Assembly: GCA_036873135.1 (NCBI GenBank)
Contig: JAPTYO010000010.1
Span: 26,901,772 to 26,965,771 of the forward strand
Direction: 5' to 3'
DNA from: Clarkia xantiana subsp. parviflora
Taxonomy: Eukaryota; Streptophyta; Magnoliopsida; Myrtales; Onagraceae
Length of the DNA: 64,000 nt
The position numbers were made by a program, and so were the translations under genes. How positions within the stretch are numbered: position 1 is the stretch's first letter; every line of letters starts with the position of its first letter. Shown here in pieces: positions 1-11,640 of this stretch. The notes below the pieces were generated by a model. That model did no database searches. It had not been told where the DNA came from and saw only the letters and a list, made by a program, of their open reading frames with translations.

Positions 1-290
1 CGCCTTAAGTGGTGTGGTTAAATTGCCTTAAGTGGCATGGCTAAATCGCCTTAAGTGGTGTGGTTAAATTGCCTTAAGTGGCATGGCTAAATCGCCTTAA
101 GTGGTGTGGTTAAATTGCCTTAAGTGGCATGGCTAAATCGCCTTAAGTGGTGTGGTTAAATCGCCTTAAGTGGCGTAGTTAAATCGCCCTAAGTGGCGTG
201 GTTAAAACGTCTTAAGTGACGTGTTGAATCACTCTAAGTGGTATGGTCAAATCGCCTTAAGTGGCGTGGTTAAATCACCTTAAGTGGTGC
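1..290. repeat. Tandem array of 23-bp units
   Basis: Head-to-tail copies of a 23-bp unit beginning GCCTTAAGTGG, in two alternating versions (TGTGGTTAAAT and CATGGCTAAAT as second half), so the higher-order period near the left edge is 46 bp. Units diverge toward position 290, where the array fades. It continues off the left edge, so its full size is unknown. Each unit holds the short near-palindrome CGCC-TTAAG-TGGCG. No coding function is seen. Confidence 0.9.
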
Positions 291-859
291 AATGATAATC
301 GGAACCAAAATAAATTGATATTATAAAGGCATGGTTGGTTTTTGGAAAAGTACGGGTAAGCTGATTGAGATAAAAGAAATACTATGCAAACAGTTTTTTC
401 GGAATCGGAGGAGGAAATCTTACCAGACATGCTGAATTGGGGAAGAAAAGATGATCCTGACGGTCGGAGATCCTGGTTGCCAGAGCGCTGATCAGAAATC
501 AGGAAGGAGAGCTTGAGCTTTTGAAATTGCAGAGGATGAAGCGGTGGAGGAGAAGTGAATAGTGCCAAGATTTGGGGGTTTTATAGGAGAGAAGATAGCC
601 GAAGAGACGTTTCAATCCGGACCGTTGAAGATGAAACGTTTCAACCTGAGTCGTTGAGACGCTAACGACAAAACGGCTAAAAAGTGCTTTTTCAGAAAAA
701 GCAGACACGGGTACCCAAGCCGTCGCTTCATCACCCACTGCATTTAATAGTTGAGTAACCGAGAAATCTTTTCGGATTTGGTGGTTATCCTCGAAATATC
801 GGGGAATCGTGGATGAGAAGATCCGCGTCAGAAGATTTTTTGTAAAGTTAAAAGCCTCT

Positions 860-1560
860 GATGCCAATATCGGGAGGTCCGGAGTTGGAAGACACGACGA
901 ACTGTAAGTCCCTCATGTCTTGGGGGCAAATGATGGGTTTCGATATAGCCGTTAGGCCCATTAACAACGAGTAAACGGTGAGTAGGCCCACTGGGCTCCA
1001 AAAGAGGCCTAGAGGACCAATATGAGGGGTCCCGACAAGGTCGGTCCCGATATATGAGCTGGACGCTCCCGATGGAATGCCTTTGAGTAGGCCCCGATGT
1101 TGAATCTCTGAGGATGTTGGCCCTGTCCCGATGGCGAGGGGCCCCGAGCGGTGATCGAGGGAGATAACTCTGGAGTCCCCGATATCCGTCGGGACTTGCC
1201 ACCAGAGGATGAGGCCGAGAAACACGCCCACTATCAGCGTAGTGGGGAAGTGGCCTGAAAAGACGGAACGTGGACAAGTGGCCGAGATAAATGGAACGTG
1301 GGCTAACTGCCCCTGGCAGTTATCTCAACAGGTAACTGGGGTAACTCCTCCCCTATATAAAGGAAGGAATTACCTCAGAACGGACACTGACACTCATACT
1401 CTCATACATACTTGCCTACATCGGGATACTCATTTAAGCATCGGAGAGGGATTCTAGGTCACCGCCCGGTCTATCACTTTTTGCAGGATTACTTGGAGCA
1501 AAGGAGTTCAGACTTCCGTCAAGAACGTGCCGGAGTTCCAATCGTGATCCAACACACCCC
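860..1560 (+). mobile_element. LTR-like region, possibly Ty3/gypsy-type solo LTR
   Basis: The stretch is more GC-rich than its surroundings. Near 1352 it has a TATA-like CCTATATAAAGG, then a CT/CA-rich leader and a GCATCGGAGAGGGA segment near 1438, the arrangement seen in R/U5 regions of Ty3-type LTRs. I could not define both ends or a TSD, and the longest open frames (828-1277, minus) have no recognisable domain. It may instead be the 5' region of the LINE that follows. Confidence 0.3.
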
Positions 1561-2233
1561 ATGCAGCAGCGTGGTGGTGGGATGACGGGTTTGTCATCGG
1601 TCCCGCCGACAAGCATGCCAGGTCGCGTCGCCCCTGTTTTCCCTGGCATAGCTGCTAATTCTAAGCCTACTTATCAAGTTCCCTATTTCATTTTAAGGCC
1701 ACACCGGTCGATGAACTGTCTCGTTATTCAGGTTTCAGTTCCTATTGATGTTGATATGGATGTAATTGATCCACGTCCAACTACTCTTATTGAGGACAGG
1801 GATCAGCCTACGGGAACGGACGCCAGTGAACTTGACTTTGGGGTTCCGGAGGACTGCTATGGTGATTGTTGACAACGACGAGGAGTGTCTCCCCCCCCCC
1901 CCCCCCCCGATTAGGGAGGGGATAATTCCACTGGTGTCCATGGGACTTAGCTCCATCATTAACAAGTTGTCAATCAAAAGGAAAGAAAACTTGGAGGTTG
2001 GGGAATGTAGCTTCACCGTGAAAAAGTATAGGCCGGCTACGACTGAAATGCTCCCCTTGACTGGTCGTGTTCGGGGTAGGGTCCGGGGAAGAGGTAGACC
2101 AAGGGGGTATCGAGGACGGGGTCGTGCGTCGATACGGGCAGGTATTTCGATCTCCGCATCTACTGAGGTTGCATGTACCGAGTTGGCAATTGTGTCGGGT
2201 TCTGGTGGTTGTCCCGAAACAACACACGGGGGC

Positions 2234-2860
2234 CATAAGTATTATCAGTTGGAACTATCAGGGGCTTGGGTCCGACCTGACGGTTCCCCTAAGGACCTCC
2301 GGGGAAGGTATAAATCGATGATCATCTTCCTTATGGAAACAAAAAATCGGGTGGAGTTGTGTAGCCGTGCGCGAAGGGAACTGGGAATGTCTGAGGCGAT
2401 TCATGTAGACCCGATTGGGCTCTCGGGTGGTTTGGCGTTGTGGTGGTCCAGGGATGTTGAGGTTACGGTGCTGGTACGATCGGCGAATATTATTGACTGT
2501 CTTGTGTATCACAGGGAGTCTGATATTTCATGGAACTTAACTTGTGTCTATGCTGATCCGGTGTTTAATGATCATGTGGCAACTTGGGAACGTTTACGGT
2601 GTATTGCGAGGGGACGCTCGGGCCCGTGGATTTGTATTGGTGATTTTAACGAGATACAGGTGCATCATGAGAATAGTGGAGGTCCGAGAAAGGAACAACG
2701 ACGTATTGATGCTTTCAACAATCTTATTGATGATATGGGCCTCTTGGACTTGCAGTTTCATGGCCCTCTGTTTACGTGGTCTAATAATCGACGCAATGAT
2801 GTTTTGGTGCGAGAGCGTATAGAACGTGGGCTCGCTAATCCGTCTTGGGTGACCTTATGA
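2234..2860 (+). pseudogene. LINE endonuclease domain (broken)
   Basis: A short frame gives SWNYQGLGSDLT, the usual N-terminal endonuclease signature (WNxQGLG). After a frame change near 2310 comes the core: LALWWSRDVEV, WNLTCVYADP, WICIGDFNEI (the GDFN metal-binding motif) and FTWSNNRRND. This order is that of the exonuclease-endonuclease-phosphatase fold that nicks target DNA for L1-type elements. The frame shift and missing N-terminal residues mean it cannot be translated as one protein. A run of about 18 C residues at 1891-1908 lies just upstream. Confidence 0.8.
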
Positions 2861-3408
2861 GCCGTCCATTGTCTCTGATCATGGGTCGGTTGCTTTATTA
2901 TTGGATCGCCAGGATTTGGCGGGGATAAAGTCGTTTCGTTTTGAGAAAATGCGGACCGAGCACGAGGAGTGTGATCCACTTGTATGATCGACCTGGGTGG
3001 AGGCCGACTGTGCGAACCGAAGTGGAGTGGTACAAAATTTGATGAGATGTCGGACCCGGTTGATAGTATGGAGCAAACAACATTTTGGAAATAATCGGAG
3101 GCGGATTCAAGAGGCCTATGAGAAGCTAACGGTGATAAAGTCGAACCTGATCACTCCCGGGACTGAACTCAGTGTTCACGGGTCAAATGTATTGGGATTT
3201 GGGCGCGTTGTGGAAGAGGGAGGAAATGTATTGGAAGAGGCCGGTCGGGTGGTTGAGGATGAGCTGCATCTTGGGCATCTCCTAACGGTTTTTTTTTTTT
3301 CCGGATCCATTCACCACTTCAGGGAGTAGGAACTGAGATACGGTTTTGAATGTCCTGCCATCTTTGGTTTCGGAGGAGATGACTGTTTAGCTCACATCGG
3401 AACTCACC

Positions 3409-4644
3409 ATGGATGAAGTGAAACAGGCGATTTTCCAACTGGGGGGTTCGAGAACACCAGGGCCGGATGGCTTTCCAGGATTGTTCTTTCATCGGTATTG
3501 GGATGTCATTAAAAACGACGTTTTCGCAATGGTAGATTGGTTTTTTCGGACTGGAATTTTACCATCCTTTCTTGGTATGACGGATATTACCCTTATTTCT
3601 AAGGTCCCGAGACCCACCTTCCCTAGCCAGTTCCGGCCGATTAGCTTGTGTAATTTTGGTTATAAGATTATTTCGAAGGTCCTGGTAAATCGCCTGAAGC
3701 CGCTACTTATGGGTATGATCACTCCATTTCATAGCACATTTGTCTCGGGTCGGCTAATCCAAGACAATATCGTTGTTGCACATGAGGTGTTTCACTACTT
3801 GCGAAACTGGGGTGTCGTGAGGAAGGAGGAGTGCGCGGTCAAAATTGATATGCATAAAGCCTATGATAGAATCGAATGGGACTTCTTACGCGCAGTGCTC
3901 GAGAGGTTGGGATTTTGTCATAGATGGGTAGATTGGATTTACGCGTGTGTCTCCTCGGTTACATATCAAATTGTGTTGAACGGCAAGAGAGCTCCCCCAT
4001 TTTGGCCTACACATGGAGTTCGACAAGGTGACCCTTTATCGCCTTACTTGTTCATACTGGTTGCAGATGTTCTTTCTCGGATGGTGACACTTGAGATTGA
4101 ACGGGGTTCCTTGGTGGGTATGCAAATGAAGCGACATTGTCCGGTATTACATCATCTGTTTTTTGCGGAAGATTCCGTGTTCTTTATTCGTGCCACCCCA
4201 AAAAATGTTGTGAATCTCCGTGGGATTCTTGACGCCTACTAGGACGCTTCTAGGCAACAGGTTAATTTGGAAAAATCGAATATCTACTTCAGTTCGAATG
4301 TGCGGGAGCAAACGAAGTTAGAGGTGGAGATGGCATTGGGTATGAAGGGTATACGAAATTCGGGGAGGTATCTTGATTTGCTGACAGTGTGGGGACTATC
4401 AAAGCGTGAGGCGCTCGACTTTCTCAAGGACCGTATTAGAACGAAAATTCAAGGGTGGAAATCTCTTTTGTTGAACCATGCGGGGAAGGAGGTACTCATC
4501 AAATCGGTAATAACAGTGATGCCGACGTATACCGTGAATGTTTTTTTTCTCCCTAAAACTTGGTGTGCGGAAATTAACATGCTCATCTCGAGATTTTGGT
4601 GGGGCCAAAAGGAAAATGAGAGGAAGTTGCATTGGACAAGTTGA
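3409..4644 (+). pseudogene. LINE reverse transcriptase domain (broken)
   Basis: The frame from 3409 to 4242 reads as a plant LINE reverse transcriptase: PGPDGFPGLFF, FRPISLCNFGYKIISKVLVNRL, VSGRLIQDNIVVAHE, AVKIDMHKAYDRIEW (first catalytic Asp) and HGVRQGDPLSPYLF. The second catalytic box, normally FADD in this family, reads FAED here, so an essential aspartate is lost. A stop at 4240 separates this from the continuation at 4267-4644 (AGKEVLIKSV, MPTYTVNVFFLPK). The damaged catalytic box and stops make it a dead copy. It is not viral: the neighbouring endonuclease and zf-RVT mark it as L1-type. Confidence 0.88.
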
Positions 4645-5060
4645 CCCACCCTTACACGGCCTTAGACTTGTGGAGGGATGAGATTTAAGGAGTTATAAAC
4701 CTTCAACTTGGCTTTACTAGCGAGGATGGCTTGGCGGCTGTTGAAGCACCTAGAGACATTTTGGGCAAGGATGTTAAAGAGACTGTACTTCCCACGAAGC
4801 AATTTTCGGGACGCGACCAAGGGTGGTAGATCGTAGTGGGCATGGAAAAGTTTGCTTGCTGGCAGATACATTCTTTTTGCGGATGGTATGTGGAGGATTG
4901 GGGATGGACAGTGTGTAAACATTTTTGCGGATGCTTGGGTGCCGGGATTGCTAAGGTTTCGCCTGCCGCGGCAGCCGAGGGTAAACCCGAATCAGGGGCC
5001 GAAGCTAGTGTCAGAGATTATTGATGGTGATCAGTGGGACCTAACTAGTCTTCGAAAATT

Positions 5061-5588
5061 GTGCCAGAATCATGTTTTGGGCTTGTTTCCAGTATCCACC
5101 TTCCTCGGGTTCCTAAGGCAGATGATTTTATTTGGCCGCATACGAGAGAGGGGGAGTTGACAGTCAGGTCGGTGTATCGGCAATTATCGTGTGCTAAAAT
5201 TCCTACACCGGAAGTGATCGCTCCGAAGATTGGGGGTGCCCCGGATCTTGCGTGGAAACACATTTGGGCGATGACGGCTATACCTAAGGTACGAACGTCC
5301 GTGTGGAGGTTAAATGTGAATGCTATTGTGGTTCGTGCAAATTTATCTCGATGGGGTTTGAACGTCGAAGCCACGTGCCCTTTCTGCACTGCCGAGGAAA
5401 CATCCTATCATATGATTTTCCAATGTCAGTGGACAAGATTGGTGTGGTTTGCGACTATTTCGATTAGACCGGAAGAGGTGGGCGCCGATTGCATAGCTCA
5501 CATTACTTGTAATCTCACATTACGTCCATCCAAACGTCCTTCAGTTACAACTATGTGGTTTCTATTTCAATCAATCTCAATTGCATAA
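5061..5588 (+). pseudogene. LINE zf-RVT C-terminal region
   Basis: The 175-codon frame contains FIWPHTREGELTVRSVYRQL, then KHIWAMTAIPKVRTSVWRLN and CPFCTAEETSYHMIFQCQ. This is the zf-RVT zinc-binding module (CxxC, then H and C) found between reverse transcriptase and RNase H in plant LINE ORF2. It ends at a stop at 5586 without an RNase H domain. The piece at 4836-5160 (FADGMWRIGDGQCVNIFADAW in another frame) belongs to the same remnant. Confidence 0.8.
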
Positions 5589-5629
5589 GTGATGCATAAT
5601 TGATTTAGGTGAGTAAAATCTAAATCTCT

Positions 5630-5815
5630 ACAAGTGGTACCAGAGTCGATGGTTCTAATCCCGCCGGTGAAATTTTAAGAAAAAAATGTTGAAAAAAAAA
5701 CATCCCTTGAAAGGCCAGTGTGGTCGGGCAGAAAGTCCGTGTGTACGGACAAAATAAGGAGTTCGGTGTCAACTGATGTTTGCAAACATTAGTTTAAGGG
5801 AACGTGTTAGAGTAT
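5630..5815 (+). mobile_element. Possible LTR-element remnant (PBS-like and PPT-like sites)
   Basis: TGGTACCAGAG near 5634 differs by one base from the tRNA-Met primer-binding core TGGTATCAGAG and is preceded by CTCTACA, as after an LTR end. About 170 bp further on, TTTAAGGGAACG precedes TGTTAGAG near 5806, like a polypurine tract before a 3' LTR. I could not match the flanks as an LTR pair, so this is tentative. Confidence 0.3.
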
Positions 5816-6084
5816 TCATAAAAATATAATGAAGGCATTCACTTATAAATCTGAGCTTCTGAACTAATTAGTTAAGATAATGTTTTATTCTTAACATTTT
5901 CTAATTTAATTTAAGTTTCATCACATAGTGGATGGTGTGTGGGCTAAGATAGCATTTGCCCTTTTTCTTCTCTCTACGCACGCTCTTATTGGAATTAGAA
6001 TTGGGATTACAATTGGAATTAAAATTGCAGACTTAGTTAGACACATTTACATAGAACAAAGCACATATAGAATGAATGTCCTTT

Positions 6085-6210
6085 GACCACCAGCAGTGGT
6101 GGTCTAGTGGTCGAGAGCGCTTACTCTCAAGTGGTTTGGCTCCAATGTCCCAGGTTCGAAACCCCTCAGGGGCGTCTCCTCGATATTGCCTTTAAGAAAA
6201 AAAAAATAAG
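6085..6210 (+). mobile_element. tRNA-derived SINE with 11-bp TSD
   Basis: The 5' part resembles a tRNA gene with an RNA polymerase III promoter: an A-box-like GGTCTAGTGGTCGAGAGC near 6101 and a B box GGTTCGAAACC at 6153-6163. It ends in an A-rich tail at about 6194-6208. The element is flanked by the identical 11-mer GAATGTCCTTT at 6074-6084 and 6211-6221, a target-site duplication as made by LINE-driven retroposition. It is about 126 bp, short for a plant SINE. No tRNA cloverleaf is complete, so it is not a working tRNA gene. Confidence 0.85.
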
Positions 6211-6221
6211 GAATGTCCTTT

Positions 6222-7898
6222 CTTCTCCATCGATATTGCCTTTAAAAAATGATTGGTAAAAAAAAATATCAATAATTTAGATATATCTATATGATTATTA
6301 TTATTAGTTCCCGACGGAAAGAAAGTCCAACCAATTACTATATTGAAATTGAGATTCACCATTTAGCACTTAACCGGTTTATTATGTGAAACTTAACGTG
6401 AATAGAAAAAATATTATAATATTTATTCATTTATTTACGTTAAAATATTTTAAATATTTATATTAAAAAATTAATGTATTTTATGCTTAATTAATACGCT
6501 TATATTATATATATATATTATTATAAAACTATTTACACGTATACTTTCCCAATCAAATATCGGTCGGTAACTAGATTACCCTAAAATAAGTTATTACTCT
6601 TTAATATATATAAAATAGTAATAAAGATTGGAAAGTAAATAAAATGAATAAATATATTTATAGACATTAAAATAATATAAATTTATTCAACTGTATAAAA
6701 TTTTCTGATTTGTAAAGTTTAGAATTAACAATTATATTATGTAAAGACGAATTATTATAAATAAATTTAAATTGATTTTAATGGTGTAATTACTTATTCG
6801 CCACTTATATATATTTATTGTATGGTCAACTAAAATGTTTCGCAGACTTTGAGGAAACCCTTTCTTGAGGGTTATCTCTCAACTCTACCCCATTCATACC
6901 CATTTCCTCTGTTACATCTGTTACCCCCTTCCGAATCATCACCGTAGTTTCAACCCTTTTAAGATTACCCCCTTAAAGCCTTGGTCTGCCTCCGAGTTAC
7001 CCCTCCATCGGTCTAATTCTTGCTCAGATCAAGTATTTACTATTTTGCACGATGGAGTTTCACCGCTCGTTGCGAGTGGTATAGTCGATACCCGACCTCC
7101 ATCGCAATTTGCTCGGACGGGGTTAGGCACACCAGGATGTCTCTCTTATCCATCTTTTACATGTACCTATATCCGTCGGGACTGCTTCGAAGCCAGGTGC
7201 TTCATTTCTCGGAGAGCTATTATAGTGGCAGCACAGAGTTTTGCTACGTATCGGTACAGGGAATCGAAATAGTTCTAGTATCCGATTCCTCGGACGCTCG
7301 CGGTCGGGCCTCAATACCAGACGCCACTTATTCAGTCTCGAGTCGGAACTTGTACCTCACTCTGGAACAATCGCCCCATCGTCTTATGTCATCCAGGGGC
7401 GTTGCCGCCGACTCTTCGGCCTCTGCCACATCGAGCTATACTCGACCCATCACCGACTGAACAACAAGGTCGCTTCAGGTTCTGCTAAGAGATACAATCG
7501 CTCAGGAGATGCACTCAGACGATTTCGTTCGTCTTTCCTCCTCACGACGCCTATTGTAAACACCTAGTTTTGGAACGCGCGACATGTAGGTAACATGTTA
7601 AAAATGTTATGTGTAACGCGTTTAAAAAATAAAATATCTAAATATGAAAAGTCACGAGGTTGCTAAAATAGCTTTAGCTTAAATTAGTACATCATATATG
7701 CATTTAATAATATGTAATATTCAAAAAAAATATAATATATATTTATGGTAATATTCATAAATATATATGTATAATTTTCGGAATTATAGGGGTGTATATT
7801 GAGGTAATATCGATTTCCTAATTTTTGGGTGTCAATTTACCTATAAATAGACCCTAGGTATTATGTAAAGACACGCAGAAAATTAGTAATAAAAAATA
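6222..7898. other. Gene-free stretch with an island of unassigned open frames
   Basis: 6222-6840 and 7570-7800 are very AT-rich with no gene. Between 6865 and 7567 base composition rises and three overlapping plus-strand frames stay open (135, 146 and 108 codons); none has a recognisable domain, so I do not call a gene. Near 7843, CTATAAATAGACC followed by a short leader resembles an LTR promoter region, but no LTR pair was found. Confidence 0.5.
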
Positions 7899-8575
7899 GG
7901 GTTGATACATCGTTTGGTTACTTACGTTTGACAATGTGATCATTTGGTTCAAACGTGTACTTTTTAGTTACCTACGTTTGTAAATGTGACAGTTTGGTTG
8001 CATTTTGATGAAATGTCCAAAATACCCTTTCTATATTCAATCTTTATCATGTTCTCCATGTTATTTATTGACTTATTCGTCAATTTTATTAAGTTTTTCA
8101 TATTTTCATATTTTTCATTTTTTTTTTTCAAAACTGAACGCCAGATTCGAATCTAGTTTCAATTTTAACAAATGAAAAAAAAAAAATCGAAGTTTTTTCC
8201 GATCTCGGAGTTGGGGAATTTGATTGCTGGGTTTTGTATGTGTATAGTCACATACGTACACGGATACGTACACCCATCTTTGAATTGTAATACTAAAAGT
8301 TCTGATCAATCTTTAATTTTAATACTAAAGAGTTTTGATCAATCTTAGAGCTTCAAGATGTGAAATTCTCTTGAAAAAAAAATTAATTGAAGGGTAAAAA
8401 CGTCTTTTTATAATTATTTAATCACGTTGGGTCAAACATAAGTGACTAAATGTAACACGTTTGAACCGTTTAATCACGCATTGAAACGTAAGTAACCAAA
8501 CTATCACGTCAAAAAACAAAAGTAACCATTTGATCACATTGTGGAAACATAAGTAACTAAACAATGTATTAACCC
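7899..8575. mobile_element. Fold-back MULE (non-autonomous), 9-bp TSD
   Basis: The left end (GGGTTGATACATCGTTTGG) and right end (reverse complement GGGTTAATACATTGTTTAG) form long imperfect terminal inverted repeats with the recurring phrase 'GTTACTTACGTTT' and its complement. Flanks are the identical 9-mer TAAAAAATA at 7890-7898 and 8576-8584. Long TIRs plus a 9-bp TSD are diagnostic of Mutator-like elements. There is no transposase frame, so it must have been moved by another element. The arms pair over much of the 677 bp. Confidence 0.88.
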
Positions 8576-9378
8576 TAAAAAATATTAGTTCTCAAAAGGG
8601 TTAAGAACACAATAGGGGCCTGAATGTTTGCCCATGTTGCCAAAAGGGGTCTGAATTGAAAAAACGTATTATTAAGGGCCTGAATTTTGAGTTTTGTGTA
8701 TAATTAAGGTCTCCGTCTATTTTTTCTGTTAAAAGTGACGGAAAGTGGTCACATGCCAAGCATGTGACCAAAAATAATTTGAAAACCCGAAAATGCCCTT
8801 TGACCAAAGTGTGTCTCTCACATGTTTGACCTAAAATGACAAAAATACCCTTTAAGCCACCACAGCTCCGACAACCACCACCACCCCGACTCCGGCGACC
8901 ACCGCCGGCCTCCGGCGACCACCACCGACCTCCGGCGACCACCACCGGCCTCCGGCGACCACCGAAAAGCTCTGATCAAAGCTAAAAAAGCTCTGATCGG
9001 AGCTCTGTGGCTCCCGATCGAAGCTTTGTGGCTCTGACCGGAGCTCCAAAGCTCCGGTCGGAGCTTTTTTGGCTCCGATCGGAGGCCGGTGGCGGTCGCC
9101 GGAGGCCGGTGGTGGTCGCCGGAGCCGGGTGGTGGTCGCCGGGCGGTGGCCGGAGCGTGGTGGCTTTAAGGGCATAATTAGTGTGTAGGGGTATTTTAGA
9201 CATTTCACATTTTATTAATTAAATTGATAAATTGTATAATAATTACAAAAGGGTATTTTTGTCTTTTCACGTGATTCTGTTAGATTTAACAGAAAATTTG
9301 GACGGAGACTTGAAAAAACACAAAACTCAAAATTCAGGCCCTTAATAATACGTTTTTTCAATTCAGACCCCTATTAGC

Positions 9379-10158
9379 TGTTAGAAAATGGGCTACACAA
9401 ATTTTCATTTGGGCTTCTCTAATTTTATTTGGGGATTTTTATTCTCTTTTTTACTTAAGCCCAAATTTTCTCAAGCTCAATTTTATTTTGTTGTGAATGG
9501 AATTTGTGATTTGTACCACATCGAAAGTTTTACTTTCCTCCTCCCTTCTCCTCCCCTATATAAACAAGCATTTCCCTTCTCCTTTTTGCACATTGAGAAA
9601 TGGAATCTCTTCCATCTTGGTTGAGTTCAATTTTTCGGAACCTATAATATTGGGATCCAATTATATTTTCTCATCCTCTGTTCTTCGTGTTGACGAATGC
9701 AGAGTTCTTCTAGGTTGATTTTGACTTATGTCGTGTTCAACCTTTCTAGTTGTTTTTAGCCGTTGTCGTCGGCTTTCCTGTTCTTTGTTTGAGTTCAGGT
9801 ATTGGGTTTGGTTCGGTCGAGCGTGTTGCATGCATAACACGATTCGATGACACTGTTGAATCCTGGGAGGTGATCGCCCCTTGTATAAACCCCTTTGCAT
9901 AACCCGAGGGTGGGGAGGGGCAAAATTGCCTTAAGGAGACTGTGATTAGCACGGGCCTCAGTATAAAAAATACGTATTCGTTTTGTGTCAACTTTACGTA
10001 TAATTTCGGTGTTGACTATATTTTGCATGTTAACTTGTATAGTTACTTGTAAGTAACCGAAATTTGACTAATTGCCTTTTAGTCATTGAATTTTAGAATA
10101 TTGCATTTTGGTCCTCGGACTTTGTAAATTTGCATATTTACCCTCAATATTTCCAACA
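9379..10158 (+). repeat. 5' LTR of the Copia element
   Basis: 780 bp, TG...CA ends. It carries CTATATAAACAAGC near 9554 as a likely TATA box. By eye it differs from the 3' LTR at about eight positions, including T/C at 9646 and G/C near 9434. Confidence 0.93.
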
Positions 10159-11460
10159 ATCTTAAGGCAACTTTTATTTGTTGGTTTTATTAGAGGATGC
10201 TTAATTGAATTTTGAGATTCAATTTTTTGGAGAAAATTATTTATTCTCTAAAAGTTCACAAATACTGTCGAACAATGATATTGAAAATGTGAACATGCTC
10301 GAGAGCACATGCGACTGATAAAATCGCTAAGGCCATTTAGGTCGTCGAGACTGGTAAAGTCGTCAAAAGTCTTTGAGGCTATTAGGACCGTTGAGGTCGC
10401 TAAGTCGTTGAGACTACTATGAAAAATCGAGATGGTCAAGGTTGTTAAACCTATTAAGGCATCCGAAATTGATATGTTTGCTTGGTGACTTGACCCACTT
10501 TAGCCGTTGAGGCTTATGGGGTCGTTGAATCCATTGTTGAAAATTGGATTAAGAAGTCGGTTAAAGCCGATTTAGAGTGTATGACAATTGTTATGGAAAT
10601 TTTATTTCCTTGTCTAAAACACTGATTATTACATTTGATATAAATGTACGAGTGAATCAACGAATCGATTGCACACACCTGAACCTTGGCACGTATGTAC
10701 GCCGCGATATGTGTACATGAGTGTTTACTCAGAAGGTTAGCTCCGTGAGGGTTTGGTTTTTTCAAAACCGAGTGTCCAGGTTTATTTTCTGTCCAACAGA
10801 AAAAAAAAAAAAAAAAAAAATTGATTTTTGTAATTGAAGTGATTAAACTTAATTACTGAAATCAGAAATTCAAATCGTTATTTGAATTTTAGTAATCTGA
10901 ATTTGATGTCCCGGATTACTATTGTGGGGTCGGGTACGAACCACTCGGACTTCTTAAAAAAAATAATAGTAAAAAAAAATCCCAAGGAGTTGGTCATAGG
11001 TCCAATGTTTGAACGCTACTCAATAAAAATGTAGCTAACACTTGGCGGACAACTCTAAAATTGGGAAAGACCACCATCTTCATGATGTGGTCTATTAATA
11101 TTATTATTTTAGCGAGTGATGCTATCCCATATACCGACGCCTTGATTACCGAGGTTGGAAACTCGTTTAGGCCGCCGTCTATAATGCAGGGAAAGTCGCC
11201 GAGACTTACTTCAAAAGTTGAAGTCAAAAGATGGAATTCTTTTTGACAATTCTGAAAAAAAAAAAAAAAATGAGGAAGAAGCGTCCCTATTGGGAGCACT
11301 CGAAATCGTCAAAAGAATTGTACGTTAAATACAGATAGACGAAAAATTTGATTGGATGAAGTTGAATTACTTTAAGTGTAATGGCCGTAGTGCCTGAAGT
11401 AAACATGAATAAAAATATTTTTACATTGGGTGTAGTGCCTATAGTGAACATGAGATAAGA

Positions 11461-11640
11461 ATGTTCCTTTTTGTGCTGAATTTGTGGCACAATAATTTAG
11501 AACATGTTAATTACGATACCTTGCAGAGGTTATCTAACATGGTTCATATTCCTAAAATCAAAATAGATCAAGAACTTAAATGTGAAGTTTGCGTAGAAGC
11601 GAAATTTATTCGGCCGAAAGGATTACCGAACTTCTTGGTC
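11461..11640 (+). pseudogene. Copia GAG-pre-integrase fragment
   Basis: The frame reads LNLWHNNLEHVNYDTLQRL followed by KCEVCVEAKFIRP. LWHxxLxH and CxxC are the zinc-binding signature just upstream of the Copia integrase core. The integrase core itself is not recognisable in the next kilobase, which is full of stops. Confidence 0.75.

Larger units (their letters stand above)
2200..5590 (+). mobile_element. Degenerate LINE (non-LTR retrotransposon), ORF2 remnant
   Basis: The conserved order of a plant L1-type ORF2 can be followed on the plus strand: an APE-type endonuclease (about 2230-2860), a reverse transcriptase (3409-4640) and a zinc-binding zf-RVT region (5061-5588). The reading frame changes at about 2300, 2860, 4243, 4645 and 5060, and stops separate the pieces, so no full ORF2 is made. 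No RNase H domain or poly(A) tail follows position 5590, so the 3' part is missing or rearranged. Frame damage and the altered catalytic motif point to an old, dead copy. Confidence 0.85.

Noticed and set aside
1..290. CRISPR-like array
   Set aside because: Units are contiguous with no unique spacers, and the window is plant nuclear DNA.
3409..4242. Viral or pararetroviral reverse transcriptase
   Set aside because: The adjoining APE endonuclease and zf-RVT regions and the motif order identify a plant LINE.
6085..6165. Genuine tRNA gene
   Set aside because: A and B boxes are present, but the acceptor stem and anticodon arm do not fold; duplications and an A tail show it is a SINE.
9388..9718. 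Proteins encoded by the duplicated frames in both LTRs (also 15053-15383)
   Set aside because: They lie entirely within non-coding LTR sequence and are short and domain-free.
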